From contig NZ_CP099397.1 of the NCBI RefSeq assembly GCF_021495345.1, forward strand, positions 682,001-746,000: a stretch of 64,000 nt of DNA, given 5' to 3'. Origin of the DNA: Pseudomonas hydrolytica (GTDB lineage Bacteria > Pseudomonadota > Gammaproteobacteria > Pseudomonadales > Pseudomonadaceae). The notes under the pieces are model-generated. The model searched no databases, had not been told where the DNA came from, and saw only the letters and a list, made by a program, of their open reading frames with translations. This document shows, piece by piece, positions 26,575 to 35,802 of this stretch. Position numbers and translations under genes: made by a program. How positions within the stretch are numbered: the stretch's first letter is position 1; each line of letters opens with the position of its first letter.

Positions 26575-28377
26575 CTACAGCGACTTCCAGAGTGAGTCAA
26601 AATCTTCCTCCCCGGCAGGCTTCTCGCTTTGCGAGGCTGTGACCGGCTTCCCGGCAGCGCCCTCGTCATCGCCCACCCGACGATACTCGAACTGGCTGAA
26701 ACTGCCGCTGCTGACCTGCTTGCGCATCAGCACCGCGCGGTGTTCCTCGCCCTGGTCGTTGATCAGCACCTTGCTGCCTTCCTGGAAGGGCAGGCGGGGA
26801 GTGATGAGGCTGGCGGGGCGCGAGATGGCGCTGATCTCCGGCAGCAGCAGGGCACGCAGGTACTGGCTGCTCTGTTCGGCCTTGCGCAGCAGCTGCAGGC
26901 CGCAGGGCTGTGCATGCGGTGCGATCAGTTCGATGCCCATCTGCGTGCCGCCACCGCGGACCTGGCGGATCCAGCGCACGATCGCCACGCTCCAGGCCTG
27001 GTTTGGGTTGTCCTGTACGCCCAGCAGTTCACCGGCCTGCAGCTGGCTGGGCACTTCCTTGGGCCAGGACAGGCAGTAGCCGCCGGGGCTGTGATTGACG
27101 ATGGCCAGCGGATAGGTGGGGTAGCTCTCGCCATTGCTCTCGGGCTGCGCCTGCTCGCCGGGCGTCACCTTGGTGTACTGGATTTCCTCGAAATGGATCT
27201 CGTCGGCCGCGTTGCGTTGGGCGTCGAAGGCATTGGACCAGACATCGGGCTCGCCGGTAGCGGGTTTGAACACCGCTGCGCCGACCTCGACCGGACGCTT
27301 TAGCATCTCGGCGAAGGAGCGGCGTCCCGAGAGGAAGAAGTGCAGCGCCGTCATGCCAATGCATAGTGTCAGATTGCCCTGCCCCGGGGTGCGCTGGAAG
27401 GTGCGCTCGGCGATATCGCCCCAGGCAGCGGCCACGTGCTGCAGCAAGTCGAGACTAATGCCCTCCGGTATCAGCAGGCGCGATTTGCTGCGCTGGTCTT
27501 CCGGCAGTTCCAGGTACTCCTTGAGTGCATCGACCAGGGGCTGCGTATCGATGCCCAGCAGGTTGTGCAGCTCGCCGCTCTGATACAGCGAGCGATAGCG
27601 CGGCGGGCCGTCGACCTGGGGGGCGAGGACGAACAGGCTGCCGGGCTGGTCGCCCGGTTGCAGCTTGATCAGTGCGCTCCAGGGTTCCAGCGCTTCTGCC
27701 AGGCGGGCGATGCCGCTCTGGCGCATCTGGTTGGTGCGGGCGCAGCCGAGCAGCAGCGCCGTCACGTAGGTCTGCTCGGTGCTCAGGCCCTGGGTGTGGC
27801 GCGCCAGCGGGTCGCGGATGACCTGGCGCTGCAGGCGCTGCTCGAGAGCGATCTGGTACAGCTGGTGCAGCTCCAGCCAGAGTCCTTCGGGTACCGGGCA
27901 GTACAGCTGGCTGGCGCGAATCAGCGGGCTGCACAGGCTATGGCTGGCACGCTGCAGGGCGATGGCGAGCAACTGGTCGCGATCCTTGCCACTGCGGGTC
28001 ATGGCGCGGGAGATAATCAGCTTGTAGCCGACGGCCAGATGGTTCTGCAGGGCCTGGCACAGGTTGGCGACCTTGCGCGGGCGTTCGTCGAGCACGATGG
28101 CCTGATTGAGGAAGTGCCGCTCCAGGTGCTGGCAGACGAAGTTCACTTCCGGGCGCAGCAGCTCCAGCAGTTGCAGGCGGTTTTCCGAAGGGGTGAGGAG
28201 TTGGTTGAGTTCCACCAGGCTCTGGTACAGCTGGCGCGCGGTTTCACCGATGTTCGCCTTGGGCAGACCGGCGATCCAGCGCTTGAGATCGCGGGGGCTG
28301 CCGTCGCAGAAGCTGAGGCTTTGCTTGCTCGGTGTGGGAACGCGCAACAACTGAAGGTGGGGACTCTGTTTATCCAT
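26575..28377 (-). CDS. fimW: PilZ-domain protein, FimW-like (PA4958 homologue)
   Basis: 600 residues, cytoplasmic. The first 350 residues are mostly helical with no family I can name with certainty (PRDLKRWIAGLPKANIGETARQLYQSLVELNQ is a recognisable conserved opening in Pseudomonas). A PilZ-type segment lies in the C-terminal third: PLAIVNHSPGGYCLSWP matches the [DN]-x-S-x-x-G signature for c-di-GMP binding, followed by QAGELLGVQDNP and WSVAIVRWIRQVRGGGTQMGIELI. The upstream R-x-x-x-R part is not obvious. Position next to fimX matches the P. aeruginosa gene reported as FimW, a surface-sensing c-di-GMP effector; I recall this from memory. ATG at 28377 is preferred over the TTG just before it. 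Confidence 0.72.
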   Translation of the reverse strand: MDKQSPHLQLLRVPTPSKQSLSFCDGSPRDLKRWIAGLPKANIGETARQLYQSLVELNQLLTPSENRLQLLELLRPEVNFVCQHLERHFLNQAIVLDERPRKVANLCQALQNHLAVGYKLIISRAMTRSGKDRDQLLAIALQRASHSLCSPLIRASQLYCPVPEGLWLELHQLYQIALEQRLQRQVIRDPLARHTQGLSTEQTYVTALLLGCARTNQMRQSGIARLAEALEPWSALIKLQPGDQPGSLFVLAPQVDGPPRYRSLYQSGELHNLLGIDTQPLVDALKEYLELPEDQRSKSRLLIPEGISLDLLQHVAAAWGDIAERTFQRTPGQGNLTLCIGMTALHFFLSGRRSFAEMLKRPVEVGAAVFKPATGEPDVWSNAFDAQRNAADEIHFEEIQYTKVTPGEQAQPESNGESYPTYPLAIVNHSPGGYCLSWPKEVPSQLQAGELLGVQDNPNQAWSVAIVRWIRQVRGGGTQMGIELIAPHAQPCGLQLLRKAEQSSQYLRALLLPEISAISRPASLITPRLPFQEGSKVLINDQGEEHRAVLMRKQVSSGSFSQFEYRRVGDDEGAAGKPVTASQSEKPAGEEDFDSLWKSL

Positions 28378-28456
28378 CAAACTCGGATACTCCGGCCACG
28401 CAAAGCAAGCGGCTCTAGTAATAGTCTTTCGAACTCTAGCAGCATCTAGCTGCGCT

Positions 28457-28483
28457 GGCAGCCCGTCCTCGGGTAGGGCTGCC
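28457..28483. other. Strong stem-loop between fimW-like gene and psd
   Basis: GGCAGCCC, 11-base loop, GGGCTGCC: an 8-base perfect stem without a T-run on either strand. It lies downstream of psd and upstream of the fimW-like gene; it may stabilise an mRNA end. Nothing else is seen in 28378-28543. Confidence 0.45.
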
Positions 28484-28543
28484 TCGCCAGAGTACGGCTC
28501 TATGACCAGATGGTCGATCTTCGGGTTCAGTTTCCCTGATCGT

Positions 28544-29404
28544 TCAGAGCTGCGCGTTGCCCAGCAGCTGGCCCATGCGCACCGTGCTGCCGGCGGTCAG
28601 TTCCTCGGCCCACTGCACCTGCTGCGGACCGAACAGCACGATGGCGGTGGAGCCCAGTTTGAAACGACCCAGCTCAGCGCCCTTGGCCAGCTCGATAGGT
28701 CCGCGCGACTCGGCGTCATAGCGTGTGCTCTTCAGCTCGCGCTTGGGCGGAGTGACCAGGCCGGCCCACACGGTCTCCACGCTGGCGACGATCATCGCGC
28801 CGACCAGCACCACGGCCATCGGGCCGCGATCGGTGTCGAACAGGCAGACCACCCGCTCGTTGCGGGCGAACAGTTCCGGTACGTTCTCTGCCGTGGTCTG
28901 GTTGACCGAGAACAGGCGCCCCGGCACGTAGACCATTTCCTTCAGCGTGCCGGCCAGCGGCATATGCACGCGGTGATAGTCCTTGGGCGACAGGTACACG
29001 GTGGCGAACTGGCCGCCCATGAAGGGCGCGGCGCGTTCGGCATCGCCGCCGAGCAGCTCGGTGGCGCTGAAGCTGTGGCCCTTGGCCTGGAACAGGCGAC
29101 CGTGTTCGATGACGCCGAGTTGGCTGATCGCGCCGTCGGCCGGGCAGAGAATGGCGCCGGGGGTCTCGTCCAGAGGACGCGTACCCTCTTTCAGCGCGCG
29201 GGTGAAGAAGGCGTTGAAGTGTTCGTAAGCGCTCAGGTCCTCGACCTGGGCTTCGCTCATGTCGACCCGATACTGCTTGGCGAACCAGGCGATCAGACGA
29301 TTCTTCAGCCAGCCGATACGGCACTCGGCGACGCAGCCGATCAGGCGCGACAGCAGGTGATGGGGAAGCAGGTACTGGCTGAGAATGAACAGACGTTGTT
29401 TCAT
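28544..29404 (-). CDS. psd: Phosphatidylserine decarboxylase proenzyme
   Basis: 286 residues; converts phosphatidylserine to phosphatidylethanolamine at the inner membrane. The proenzyme cleaves itself at the LGST motif (Ser252 in FKLGSTAIVLF), which becomes the pyruvoyl cofactor of the alpha chain. Other conserved parts are AYEHFNAFFTRALKEGTRPLD, CPADGAISQLG, YLSPKDYHRVHMPLAGTL (catalytic His region) and VVLVGAMIVASVETVW. Of two consecutive ATGs, the second (29404) has AAGGAC at better spacing and gives MKQRLFILSQYLLPH. It lies between rhdA and the fimW-like gene, as in P. aeruginosa. Confidence 0.96.
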   Translation of the reverse strand: MKQRLFILSQYLLPHHLLSRLIGCVAECRIGWLKNRLIAWFAKQYRVDMSEAQVEDLSAYEHFNAFFTRALKEGTRPLDETPGAILCPADGAISQLGVIEHGRLFQAKGHSFSATELLGGDAERAAPFMGGQFATVYLSPKDYHRVHMPLAGTLKEMVYVPGRLFSVNQTTAENVPELFARNERVVCLFDTDRGPMAVVLVGAMIVASVETVWAGLVTPPKRELKSTRYDAESRGPIELAKGAELGRFKLGSTAIVLFGPQQVQWAEELTAGSTVRMGQLLGNAQL

Positions 29405-29460
29405 CATGTGTCCTTGAGGGGTAAGGTCGTTGCCGGCATGCAGCGAATGGGCGATGCGGC

Positions 29461-30276
29461 TCAGCGTTCGATGGGGGTGTCGGGCAGGTTGCCCCACTCG
29501 GCCCAAGAGCCGGCGTAGGCCTTCACTCTGGGATAGCCCAGCGCCTTGGCCACCACGTAGGTGAAGCCGGAGCGGCGATGGGTCTGGCAGTGGGTGATCA
29601 CTTCCTTGTCCGGGGTGATGCCCAGATCCTGCAGGACGTCGGCGATGTCCGTGCGGATGCGCAGGTGGCGCTGCGGGTCCATGCCGGCGGTCCATTCGAA
29701 GTTGACGGCGCCGGGGATGTGTCCGCCGCGCGCCGAGCTCAGCTTCTCGCCGCGGTACTCGTCGGCGCCGCGTACGTCCCAGATGGCCAGATCGCTGGCG
29801 CCCAGGCGCGACTGGAGATAGTCCCGCGTCGCGGTGGGCTGCTCATGCAGGGTCAGCGACGGCTGGCTGCGCTGCACAGGGGGCGTTTCCTGGCTCAGCT
29901 CGCGTCCTTCGCCGATCCAGGCATGCAAGCCGCCGTTGAGGAAGTGGTAGCGGGTGTGGCCGATCACGTCGAGCAGCCAGATGAATCGTCCGGCCCAGGG
30001 ACCGCCCTCGTCGTCGTAGACCACGTAGGTGGCGTCCGGTCGATGGCCTATGTCGGAGAACAGCGCTTCGAGCTGGTCTCGTTGCGGCAGCAGGCCGGGC
30101 GCCGGTGGCTGGCCCAGCTGCGTGCGCTTGGCATCGACCCAGCGGGCGCCGGGAATGTGCCCGGCGGCATAGCGTGCGGCGCCGCTGAGATCGAGCAGGA
30201 TCAGGTCGGCGGCGTCCAGGCGCTCGGCCAGTTCGGCGGGCTCGATGACCAGGGGCAGATTGTCGAAGGCGGACAT
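29461..30276 (-). CDS. rhdA: Thiosulfate sulfurtransferase (rhodanese)
   Basis: 271-residue tandem rhodanese. The N-terminal domain is inactive; the C-terminal domain carries the active-site loop THCQTHRRSG with Cys230, which takes sulfane sulfur from thiosulfate and passes it to cyanide or other thiol acceptors. CQTHRR is the loop of Pseudomonas and Azotobacter RhdA. Interdomain segments GHIPGARWVDAKRTQLG and GGHIPGAVNFEWTAG mark the two halves. GAGGAGG sits ideally before the ATG. psd follows 56 bases downstream on the same strand, and an HDOD gene lies upstream with a 66-base gap. Confidence 0.95.
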   Translation of the reverse strand: MSAFDNLPLVIEPAELAERLDAADLILLDLSGAARYAAGHIPGARWVDAKRTQLGQPPAPGLLPQRDQLEALFSDIGHRPDATYVVYDDEGGPWAGRFIWLLDVIGHTRYHFLNGGLHAWIGEGRELSQETPPVQRSQPSLTLHEQPTATRDYLQSRLGASDLAIWDVRGADEYRGEKLSSARGGHIPGAVNFEWTAGMDPQRHLRIRTDIADVLQDLGITPDKEVITHCQTHRRSGFTYVVAKALGYPRVKAYAGSWAEWGNLPDTPIER

Positions 30277-30342
30277 GGCGGCCTCCTCGTATGAAAAGAG
30301 GTCGATTGTAGCGGAAAGCGCGCGTCGCGTTACCCGCCCGCG

Positions 30343-31866
30343 TCAGCGCGCGCGTCTGGAGAAGCTGGCCAGGGCGCGCTCGATGCACTGCACGGTCTTG
30401 GCGAAGGCCTGCAGGCTGAGCTCGTTGAGCGGCTGCCCGCCCTGGTCGGCGACCAGCAGCATCACCACTCGGCCGTTGTTGGCCAGCGAGCGCAGCAGCA
30501 GGTGTTCGCTGGGGAACAGGGCCTTGAGATTGCCCGGCAGCAACGCCGAGAACTGCGCGACATTGGCCGGGCTCAGGCGCAGCTGGCCGGGCTCGCTGAG
30601 CAGGCGGCGCAGGACCTGGCTATGCGCCGGGTCCAGGGTCAGGGTTGCTGCGTCGGGGCCGAGGCCGGCCTGCTGCTGGGCCTGCAGGCGACTGTGCTGG
30701 CGGTCGGCGAGCAGCAGCAGTACGCGCTTGAGGCCGCAGGCCTGCAGCGCATCGCGGGCGCAGGCGGTCAGTTGCGGCACGTTGGCGAAGCTGCTGGGGT
30801 CGGCAAGCAGGCGCGCGCAGTGCTCGCGCCAGGCGGCGAGATGGTCGCGCTTGGGGATGGCCGCTGGAGTCGGCGCGGGCTTCAGGCGGTGCGCGTCCCA
30901 GGGCCAGAGCAGAGCCTCGGCCGGGTGCCAGAGTGCGGCGTCGTGGATCAGGCGCGCACTGCTCACTGCATGCTGGTGCACCTCCTGTTGCAGTTCGCTC
31001 AGCGGCAACTGCAGATAGAGGCCGGTCAGGCGTTGCCAGCGCAGGCTGTGCGGCGTGTCCCAGGCGTGGTGGGCCGATACCGCCAGGCCGTTGGCCAGCA
31101 GCACGCAGTTGCTCGGCTGGGTCAGCCAGCGGCGCAGCGGGATATCGGCGTCGAGCAATTGTTGCTGATGCAGCGGGTGTTCGTTGTCGCGGGCGATATG
31201 CAGCGCCTTGACCAGCAGGCGTCGGTCGCGTTCCAGCAGGCGGTAGCCTTGAACGATCCATTCCGGCAGGCGCCAGCGCTCCGCCAGCTTGATGCACAGA
31301 TGAATCAGCGGAACGCCGAGCAGTTCCTGCTCGACCCGTGCGGGACGCTCGCCCTTGAGCAGAATGCGCTGCTCCCAGGCCTCGAACAGCTGGGGATGGG
31401 CGCACAGCAAGGGCCAGAGCGGCGCCAGAAACAGCAGGCTGCAGCCGTGCAGCTCGTTCCACAGGCGCGCCAGCCGGGCGCCGAACAGGCCGCGGGCCTG
31501 CTGGCTGGCGTGCTGGCTGATCAGCAGGATCTGTCGCAACGCCAGGGGAATGTCGTTTTCCGGCAGGGCGGGTGCCTGATTGAGCAGCGCTTCGCAGCGA
31601 CTCAGGCCGAGACGTGACAACGCGGTTTCCAGGCTGTCGGCGGGGGCGCTGAGGCTGCTGCCCGACTGGTTGGCTTCGCGCAACACCTGCAGGGCGAAGG
31701 AAGGGCTGAGCTCGATGGCTTCGGCTATCTCGCGCCAGGTGCGGCGGCTGTCGCTCAGGGTGCGACGCAAGCGCGCATGCTGCTCCTGCTCGATTGGCAG
31801 GGGCAGCTTGCCCAGCTGTTGCAACCAGGCGTCGAGGGTGCGTGGCAAGGGCTTTGGCGTCGACAT
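30343..31866 (-). CDS. HDOD domain-containing protein
   Basis: 507 residues. The N-terminal third is an HDOD domain: LGKLPLPIEQEQHARLRRTLSDSRRTWREIAEAIELSPSFALQVLREANQSGSS, then LETALSRLGLSRCEALLNQAP and HASQQARGLFGARL, the pattern of HD-related output domains lacking the phosphohydrolase His/Asp set. The rest is helical (EHLLLRSLANNGRVVMLLVADQGGQPLNELSLQAFAKTVQC) and may be a GAF-like fold, which is not certain. HDOD proteins take part in signalling, often in motility or c-di-GMP networks. The gene diverges from motA, with the motA promoter between them. Confidence 0.85.
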   Translation of the reverse strand: MSTPKPLPRTLDAWLQQLGKLPLPIEQEQHARLRRTLSDSRRTWREIAEAIELSPSFALQVLREANQSGSSLSAPADSLETALSRLGLSRCEALLNQAPALPENDIPLALRQILLISQHASQQARGLFGARLARLWNELHGCSLLFLAPLWPLLCAHPQLFEAWEQRILLKGERPARVEQELLGVPLIHLCIKLAERWRLPEWIVQGYRLLERDRRLLVKALHIARDNEHPLHQQQLLDADIPLRRWLTQPSNCVLLANGLAVSAHHAWDTPHSLRWQRLTGLYLQLPLSELQQEVHQHAVSSARLIHDAALWHPAEALLWPWDAHRLKPAPTPAAIPKRDHLAAWREHCARLLADPSSFANVPQLTACARDALQACGLKRVLLLLADRQHSRLQAQQQAGLGPDAATLTLDPAHSQVLRRLLSEPGQLRLSPANVAQFSALLPGNLKALFPSEHLLLRSLANNGRVVMLLVADQGGQPLNELSLQAFAKTVQCIERALASFSRRAR

Positions 31867-31903
31867 GTGGGTTGAGCCGATCTGGCTTTTGACCTTAACT
31901 GGC

Positions 31904-31930
31904 TATAGTCTGGCGTATAAGTTCCGATAA
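31904..31930 (+). promoter_or_regulatory. Sigma-28 (FliA)-type promoter of motAB
   Basis: TATAGTCT, 11-base spacer, TCCGATAA: 6 of 8 and 7 of 8 matches to the consensus TAAAGTTT-N11-GCCGATAA. It lies about 55 bases before motA. In P. aeruginosa motAB belongs to the late, FliA-dependent flagellar class. Confidence 0.78.
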
Positions 31931-31983
31931 TTAGAAGGGCTGTTTTTAATAACCTTCTTTCTTGAGTTCATAAGTACTTCTTT

Positions 31984-32835
31984 ATGGTCAAAATCATAGG
32001 CATCGTCGTCGTGTTTGCGTGCGTGTTCGGCGGCTTCGTTCTCTCCGGTGGTCAACTGATGGCACTGGTCCATCCCTTCGAGGTTTTGATCATCGGCGGG
32101 GCGGCCCTGGGGGGCTTCCTCCAGGCCAACCCGGGCAGCATGTTCATGACGGTGTTCAAGAAGTCGCTGAGCATGTTCGGCACCCGCTTCACCCATACCT
32201 ACTATCTGGAAGTGCTCAAGCTGCTCTACGAGATCCTCAACAAGAGCCGCCGCGAGGGCATGATGGCCATCGAGGCGGACGTCGAGGACCCCAACGCCAG
32301 CCCGATCTTCAGCAAGTACCCCGGCGTGCTCAAGGATGCGCGGATGACGGCGTTCATCTGCGATTACCTGCGCATCATGTCCTCCGGCAACATGGCCCCC
32401 CACGAGCTGGAAGGCCTGTTCGACATGGAGCTGGCCAGCCTCAAGGAGGAGGTGGAGCATCCGGCCCATGCGGTGGCCAAGATCGCCGACGGCCTGCCGG
32501 CCATGGGTATCGTCGCGGCCGTGCTGGGTATCGTGATCACCATGTCGATCCTCGCCGAGGCGGACAACGCGCAGATCGGCGAAAAGGTCGCCACGGCGCT
32601 GGTCGGTACCTTCCTCGGCATCCTTGCTTCCTATGGCTTCTTCGGCCCGCTGTCGAATGCGCTGGAGCATGACGCCAAGGAAGAGCTGAACCTTTACGAG
32701 GCGATCAAGGCGACGCTGGTGGCCTCGGCGTCCGGCATGCCGCCGAGCCTGGCCGTGGAGTTCGGGCGCAAGGTGCTGTTCCCTGCGCACCGGCCGAGCT
32801 TCAGCGAGCTCGAGCAGGCCATGCGTGGCAACTGA
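31984..32835 (+). CDS. motA: Flagellar motor stator protein MotA
   Basis: 283-residue inner membrane protein of the proton-driven stator. Two N-terminal helices (IIGIVVVFACVFGGFVLSGG and PFEVLIIGGAALGGFLQAN) precede a large cytoplasmic loop. Two C-terminal helices follow (GIVAAVLGIVITMSIL and VATALVGTFLGILASYGFFGPL), with the conserved prolines in PAMGIVAAVLG. The length and VKIIGIVVVFACVFGGFVLSGGQL start are typical of MotA rather than the second pseudomonad stator MotC. The ribosome binding site is weak. motB follows 16 bases downstream, and both read from the sigma-28-type promoter. Confidence 0.95.
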   Translation: MVKIIGIVVVFACVFGGFVLSGGQLMALVHPFEVLIIGGAALGGFLQANPGSMFMTVFKKSLSMFGTRFTHTYYLEVLKLLYEILNKSRREGMMAIEADVEDPNASPIFSKYPGVLKDARMTAFICDYLRIMSSGNMAPHELEGLFDMELASLKEEVEHPAHAVAKIADGLPAMGIVAAVLGIVITMSILAEADNAQIGEKVATALVGTFLGILASYGFFGPLSNALEHDAKEELNLYEAIKATLVASASGMPPSLAVEFGRKVLFPAHRPSFSELEQAMRGN

Positions 32836-32851
32836 GCCGAGACGCTGAGCC

Positions 32852-33841
32852 ATGGAAAACAACCAACCCATCATCGTCAAGCGGGTCAAGAAGAACGCTG
32901 GCGGGCATCATGGTGGCGCCTGGAAGATCGCCTTCGCCGACTTCGCCACCGCCATGATGGCGTTCTTTCTGGTCATGTGGCTGATGTCGTCGGCCACGCC
33001 GGAGCAGAAGAAGGCCATTTCCGGTTACTTCCAGGACCCCATCGGCTTTACCGAGAGCGCCAGCCCGCACGCCATCGATCTGGGCGGCTCGCCCACGCCG
33101 GCGCCCGACCGCACCCTCAACCCGGAAATCCAGGACCTGACCGATAGCCAGGACGTGGACATCGACGCCGACCAGGTCGAAAGCCTGGCCGACAAGCTCG
33201 AGCGCGAGCGTCTGGAGCTGGTGCTGCAGGAGCTGCAGAACAAGGTCGAGGAAAACCCCGAGCTGCAGCGTTTCAAGGATCAGATCCTGTTCGAGATCAC
33301 CCAGGACGGCCTGCGCATCCAGATCGTGGATGCCGAGAACCGTCCGATGTTCGCCCTCGGCAGCGCCAACCTGCAGCCCTACTTCGAAGACATCCTGCTG
33401 GCCATGGCCGACACCATTCGCGCGGTGCCGAACAAGATCAGCATCAGTGGCCATACCGATGCCAAGCCCTTCGTCGGGCGTGGCGATTTCGGCAACTGGG
33501 AATTGTCAGCCAACCGTGCCAATGCGGCGCGGCGTGCGCTGATCGCCGGCGGTTATGCCGATGAGCAGGTGGCGCGGGTGGTGGGCTACGCCTCCTCGGC
33601 GCTGTTCGATCGCAACGATCCCTTCAACCCGGTCAATCGGCGCATCGATATCGTGGTGCTGACCAAGAAGGCGCAGCGTGCCATCGAGGGTGAGCAAGGT
33701 GGCGAAGAGCCGCCCGCTCCGGCCGACGGCGCCGCACCGGGCGGCGCGGCGAACGAACCGCTGCCGGCCGGCCAGGTGCGCGAGCGGCTGAACATCTTCG
33801 AGGAAGGCGCCCTGCAGTTCGATCAGCTGGGCAATCAGTAA
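32852..33841 (+). CDS. motB: Flagellar motor stator protein MotB
   Basis: 329 residues. A single N-terminal membrane helix ([23 protein letters not shown]) holds the proton-carrying Asp in FADFATAMM. After a periplasmic linker with the plug region ([15 protein letters not shown]), the C-terminal OmpA-like peptidoglycan-binding domain is [35 protein letters not shown] with [11 protein letters not shown]. The last 50 residues are a proline/glycine-rich tail and a short helix. With MotA it forms the 5:2 stator. Its 3' end overlaps the convergent rsgA gene by 7 bases, so no terminator separates them. Confidence 0.95.
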   Translation: MENNQPIIVKRVKKNAGGHHGGAWKIAFADFATAMMAFFLVMWLMSSATPEQKKAISGYFQDPIGFTESASPHAIDLGGSPTPAPDRTLNPEIQDLTDSQDVDIDADQVESLADKLERERLELVLQELQNKVEENPELQRFKDQILFEITQDGLRIQIVDAENRPMFALGSANLQPYFEDILLAMADTIRAVPNKISISGHTDAKPFVGRGDFGNWELSANRANAARRALIAGGYADEQVARVVGYASSALFDRNDPFNPVNRRIDIVVLTKKAQRAIEGEQGGEEPPAPADGAAPGGAANEPLPAGQVRERLNIFEEGALQFDQLGNQ

Positions 33842-34866
33842 TCGTCTTCGGGCAGGCTGGCAAGGATGTGGCGGTAGCTGGCCATGCGCTGCGCCTGAAT
33901 GCGCCCGTCCTCCAGGGCCTGTAGCAGCGCGCAACCGGGCTCGCGGTCGTGCTTGCAGTCGCGGAAACGGCAGCGCCCGAGCAGGTCGTGGAACTCGATG
34001 AAACCAGCCTCCACATCGTCGCGGCTGACGTGGCCCAGGCCGAATTCGCGGATGCCGGGGGAATCGATCAGTTGGCCGCCGCCGGGAAAGTGGAATAGCC
34101 GCGCCGTGGTGGTGGTATGGGTGCCCTTGCCGGTCAGCTCCGACAGCGCGCCGACGCGGGTGTCGACGCCCGGCAGCAGGCCGTTGACCAGTGACGATTT
34201 GCCGACCCCGGACTGGCCGACGAAGACGCTGACGTGGCCGTCCAGGCGCTTCTTCAGCTGCTCCATGCCATCGCCCTGATGCGCCGAAACTTCCAGCAGG
34301 GGATAGCCCAGCTGGCGATAGACCTTGAGCAGGGCCTCCAGCGCCACCTGATTCTGCTCGTCGATCAGGTCGGCCTTGTTCAGCAGCAGCAGCGGACGGA
34401 TGCCGGCATGTTCAGCGGCCACCAGGTAACGGTCGATCAGGTTGGCGTGCGGTTCGGGCAGGGGCGCGAAGACGATGACGATCTGATCGACGTTGGCTGC
34501 CACCGGCTTGAGCTGGCCGCGCATGTCCGGACGACACAGCTCGCTGCTTCTCGGCAGCTGTGCGACGATCACGCCATCGCCCTGGTTGCCGGGGCGCCAG
34601 ACCACCTGGTCGCCGGTGACCAGCGCCGGCAGGTTGGCGCGCAGGTGGCAGCGGAATACCCGCCCGGCCAGTTCACCCTGCAGCCCCTCGATTTCCACCT
34701 GCACGCCGAAATGCGCGATCACCAGTCCGGTCTGTTCCGGGCCGAGGTCGCCGCCTTCCAGTGCTTCCACAGCGCGTGATTCGCGCTTGGCGGCGCGGGC
34801 AGCGCGTTCGCCCTGGATTTTTTCGATACGCCAGTTCTGGCGGCGATTGAGTTGGCGTTTGGCCAT
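33835..34866 (-). CDS. rsgA: Small ribosomal subunit biogenesis GTPase RsgA
   Basis: 343 residues; circularly permuted GTPase that checks maturation of the 30S subunit. An N-terminal OB fold ([44 protein letters not shown]) precedes the G domain in the permuted order G4-G5-G1-G2-G3: [44 protein letters not shown] and [12 protein letters not shown]. The C-terminal zinc motif [14 protein letters not shown] is intact. The ATG giving [12 protein letters not shown] has GGAAG upstream; longer in-frame extensions are low-complexity. It converges on motB with a 7-base overlap. Confidence 0.95.
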   Translation of the reverse strand: MAKRQLNRRQNWRIEKIQGERAARAAKRESRAVEALEGGDLGPEQTGLVIAHFGVQVEIEGLQGELAGRVFRCHLRANLPALVTGDQVVWRPGNQGDGVIVAQLPRSSELCRPDMRGQLKPVAANVDQIVIVFAPLPEPHANLIDRYLVAAEHAGIRPLLLLNKADLIDEQNQVALEALLKVYRQLGYPLLEVSAHQGDGMEQLKKRLDGHVSVFVGQSGVGKSSLVNGLLPGVDTRVGALSELTGKGTHTTTTARLFHFPGGGQLIDSPGIREFGLGHVSRDDVEAGFIEFHDLLGRCRFRDCKHDREPGCALLQALEDGRIQAQRMASYRHILASLPEDDY

Positions 34867-34957
34867 GGAGCTTCCGGGTGGTGGAGAGTCGATCGCGGCG
34901 AGTTTAGCATGAGCGCCTGGCGGCGATTCGGTCGCCGTCACGGGGAGCCGGGTAGCG

Positions 34958-35746
34958 ATGGGGCAAGGGGGAGCGGTGACGCGTCTGCCGCTGGTGCGGG
35001 CGATGCTGGCGCAAGGGCTGGCGATCATCCTGGTGGTGGGGTTGGTGTACCTGCTGGCGTTGTTGGGCCGGCCGCTGCCGTTGATGGCGGTGAGCCTGGT
35101 GCAAGGCGTGGCGGCGGCGGCCATCGGCTGGCGCCTGGGGCTGTCGCGCTGGTGGCTGTGGATCAACCTGGCGTTCCTTCCCGCCTTGCTGCTGGTGCAG
35201 CGTGCCGAACTGCCGGCCTGGCTGTTCCTCCTGGGGTTCGTGCTGTTGCTGCTGGTCAACTGGAACAGCCTGCGCGAGCAGGTGCCGCTCTACCTCAGCG
35301 GGCGCCGAGCCCGGCAGCAACTGCAACAATGGTTGGCCGAGCGCGAGCAGCCGCCGAGCTTCGTCGATCTGGGGTGTGGTACGGCCGGGACGCTGTTGTA
35401 CCTGGCGCGGCAGTTTCCCCGCGGGCGCTTCGTCGGGGTGGAAACCGCACCCCTGCTGTTCGCCCTCGCCTGGCTGCGCTGCCTGCTGCAGGACAACTGC
35501 AGCATCCGCTACCAGTGCCTGTGGCGCACTGATCTGGCGGAGTTCGACGGCGTTTACTGTTTTCTTTCGCCGGTGCCCATGCCGCGGCTGTGGGCCAAGG
35601 CCAGGACCGAGATGCGTGCCGGATGCTGGTTGATCAGCAACAGCTTCGAAATTCCCGGCGTGCCGGCCGACCAGGTGCTGGAGCTGAACGAGGGGCGGCA
35701 GACCCGCTTGCTGCTGTGGCAGATGAAGGGCAGGGATATCGGCTAG
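34958..35746 (+). CDS. Membrane-anchored class I SAM-dependent methyltransferase
   Basis: 262 residues. The N-terminal 115 residues are hydrophobic, with three or four predicted helices ([71 protein letters not shown]). The methyltransferase core follows: [31 protein letters not shown] is motif I with the SAM-binding G-x-G-x-x-G, then [23 protein letters not shown]. The catalytic domain should sit on the cytoplasmic face. The fused membrane part suggests a lipid or membrane-protein substrate, which is inferred. GGAGCC upstream supports the ATG. A GTG at 34976 is an alternative start. Confidence 0.8.
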   Translation: MGQGGAVTRLPLVRAMLAQGLAIILVVGLVYLLALLGRPLPLMAVSLVQGVAAAAIGWRLGLSRWWLWINLAFLPALLLVQRAELPAWLFLLGFVLLLLVNWNSLREQVPLYLSGRRARQQLQQWLAEREQPPSFVDLGCGTAGTLLYLARQFPRGRFVGVETAPLLFALAWLRCLLQDNCSIRYQCLWRTDLAEFDGVYCFLSPVPMPRLWAKARTEMRAGCWLISNSFEIPGVPADQVLELNEGRQTRLLLWQMKGRDIG

Positions 35747-35802
35747 CAGGTAGTTTCTCGGCAGCCTGTTAAACTGGGCGTCTGAGCCAAGGAGCCCCCA
35801 TC

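Noticed and set aside
24027..26642. Plus-strand open frame of 871 codons overlapping the serB end and opposite fimX
   Set aside because: The first part is serB read in another frame and the rest mirrors fimX. No family resemblance or ribosome binding site.
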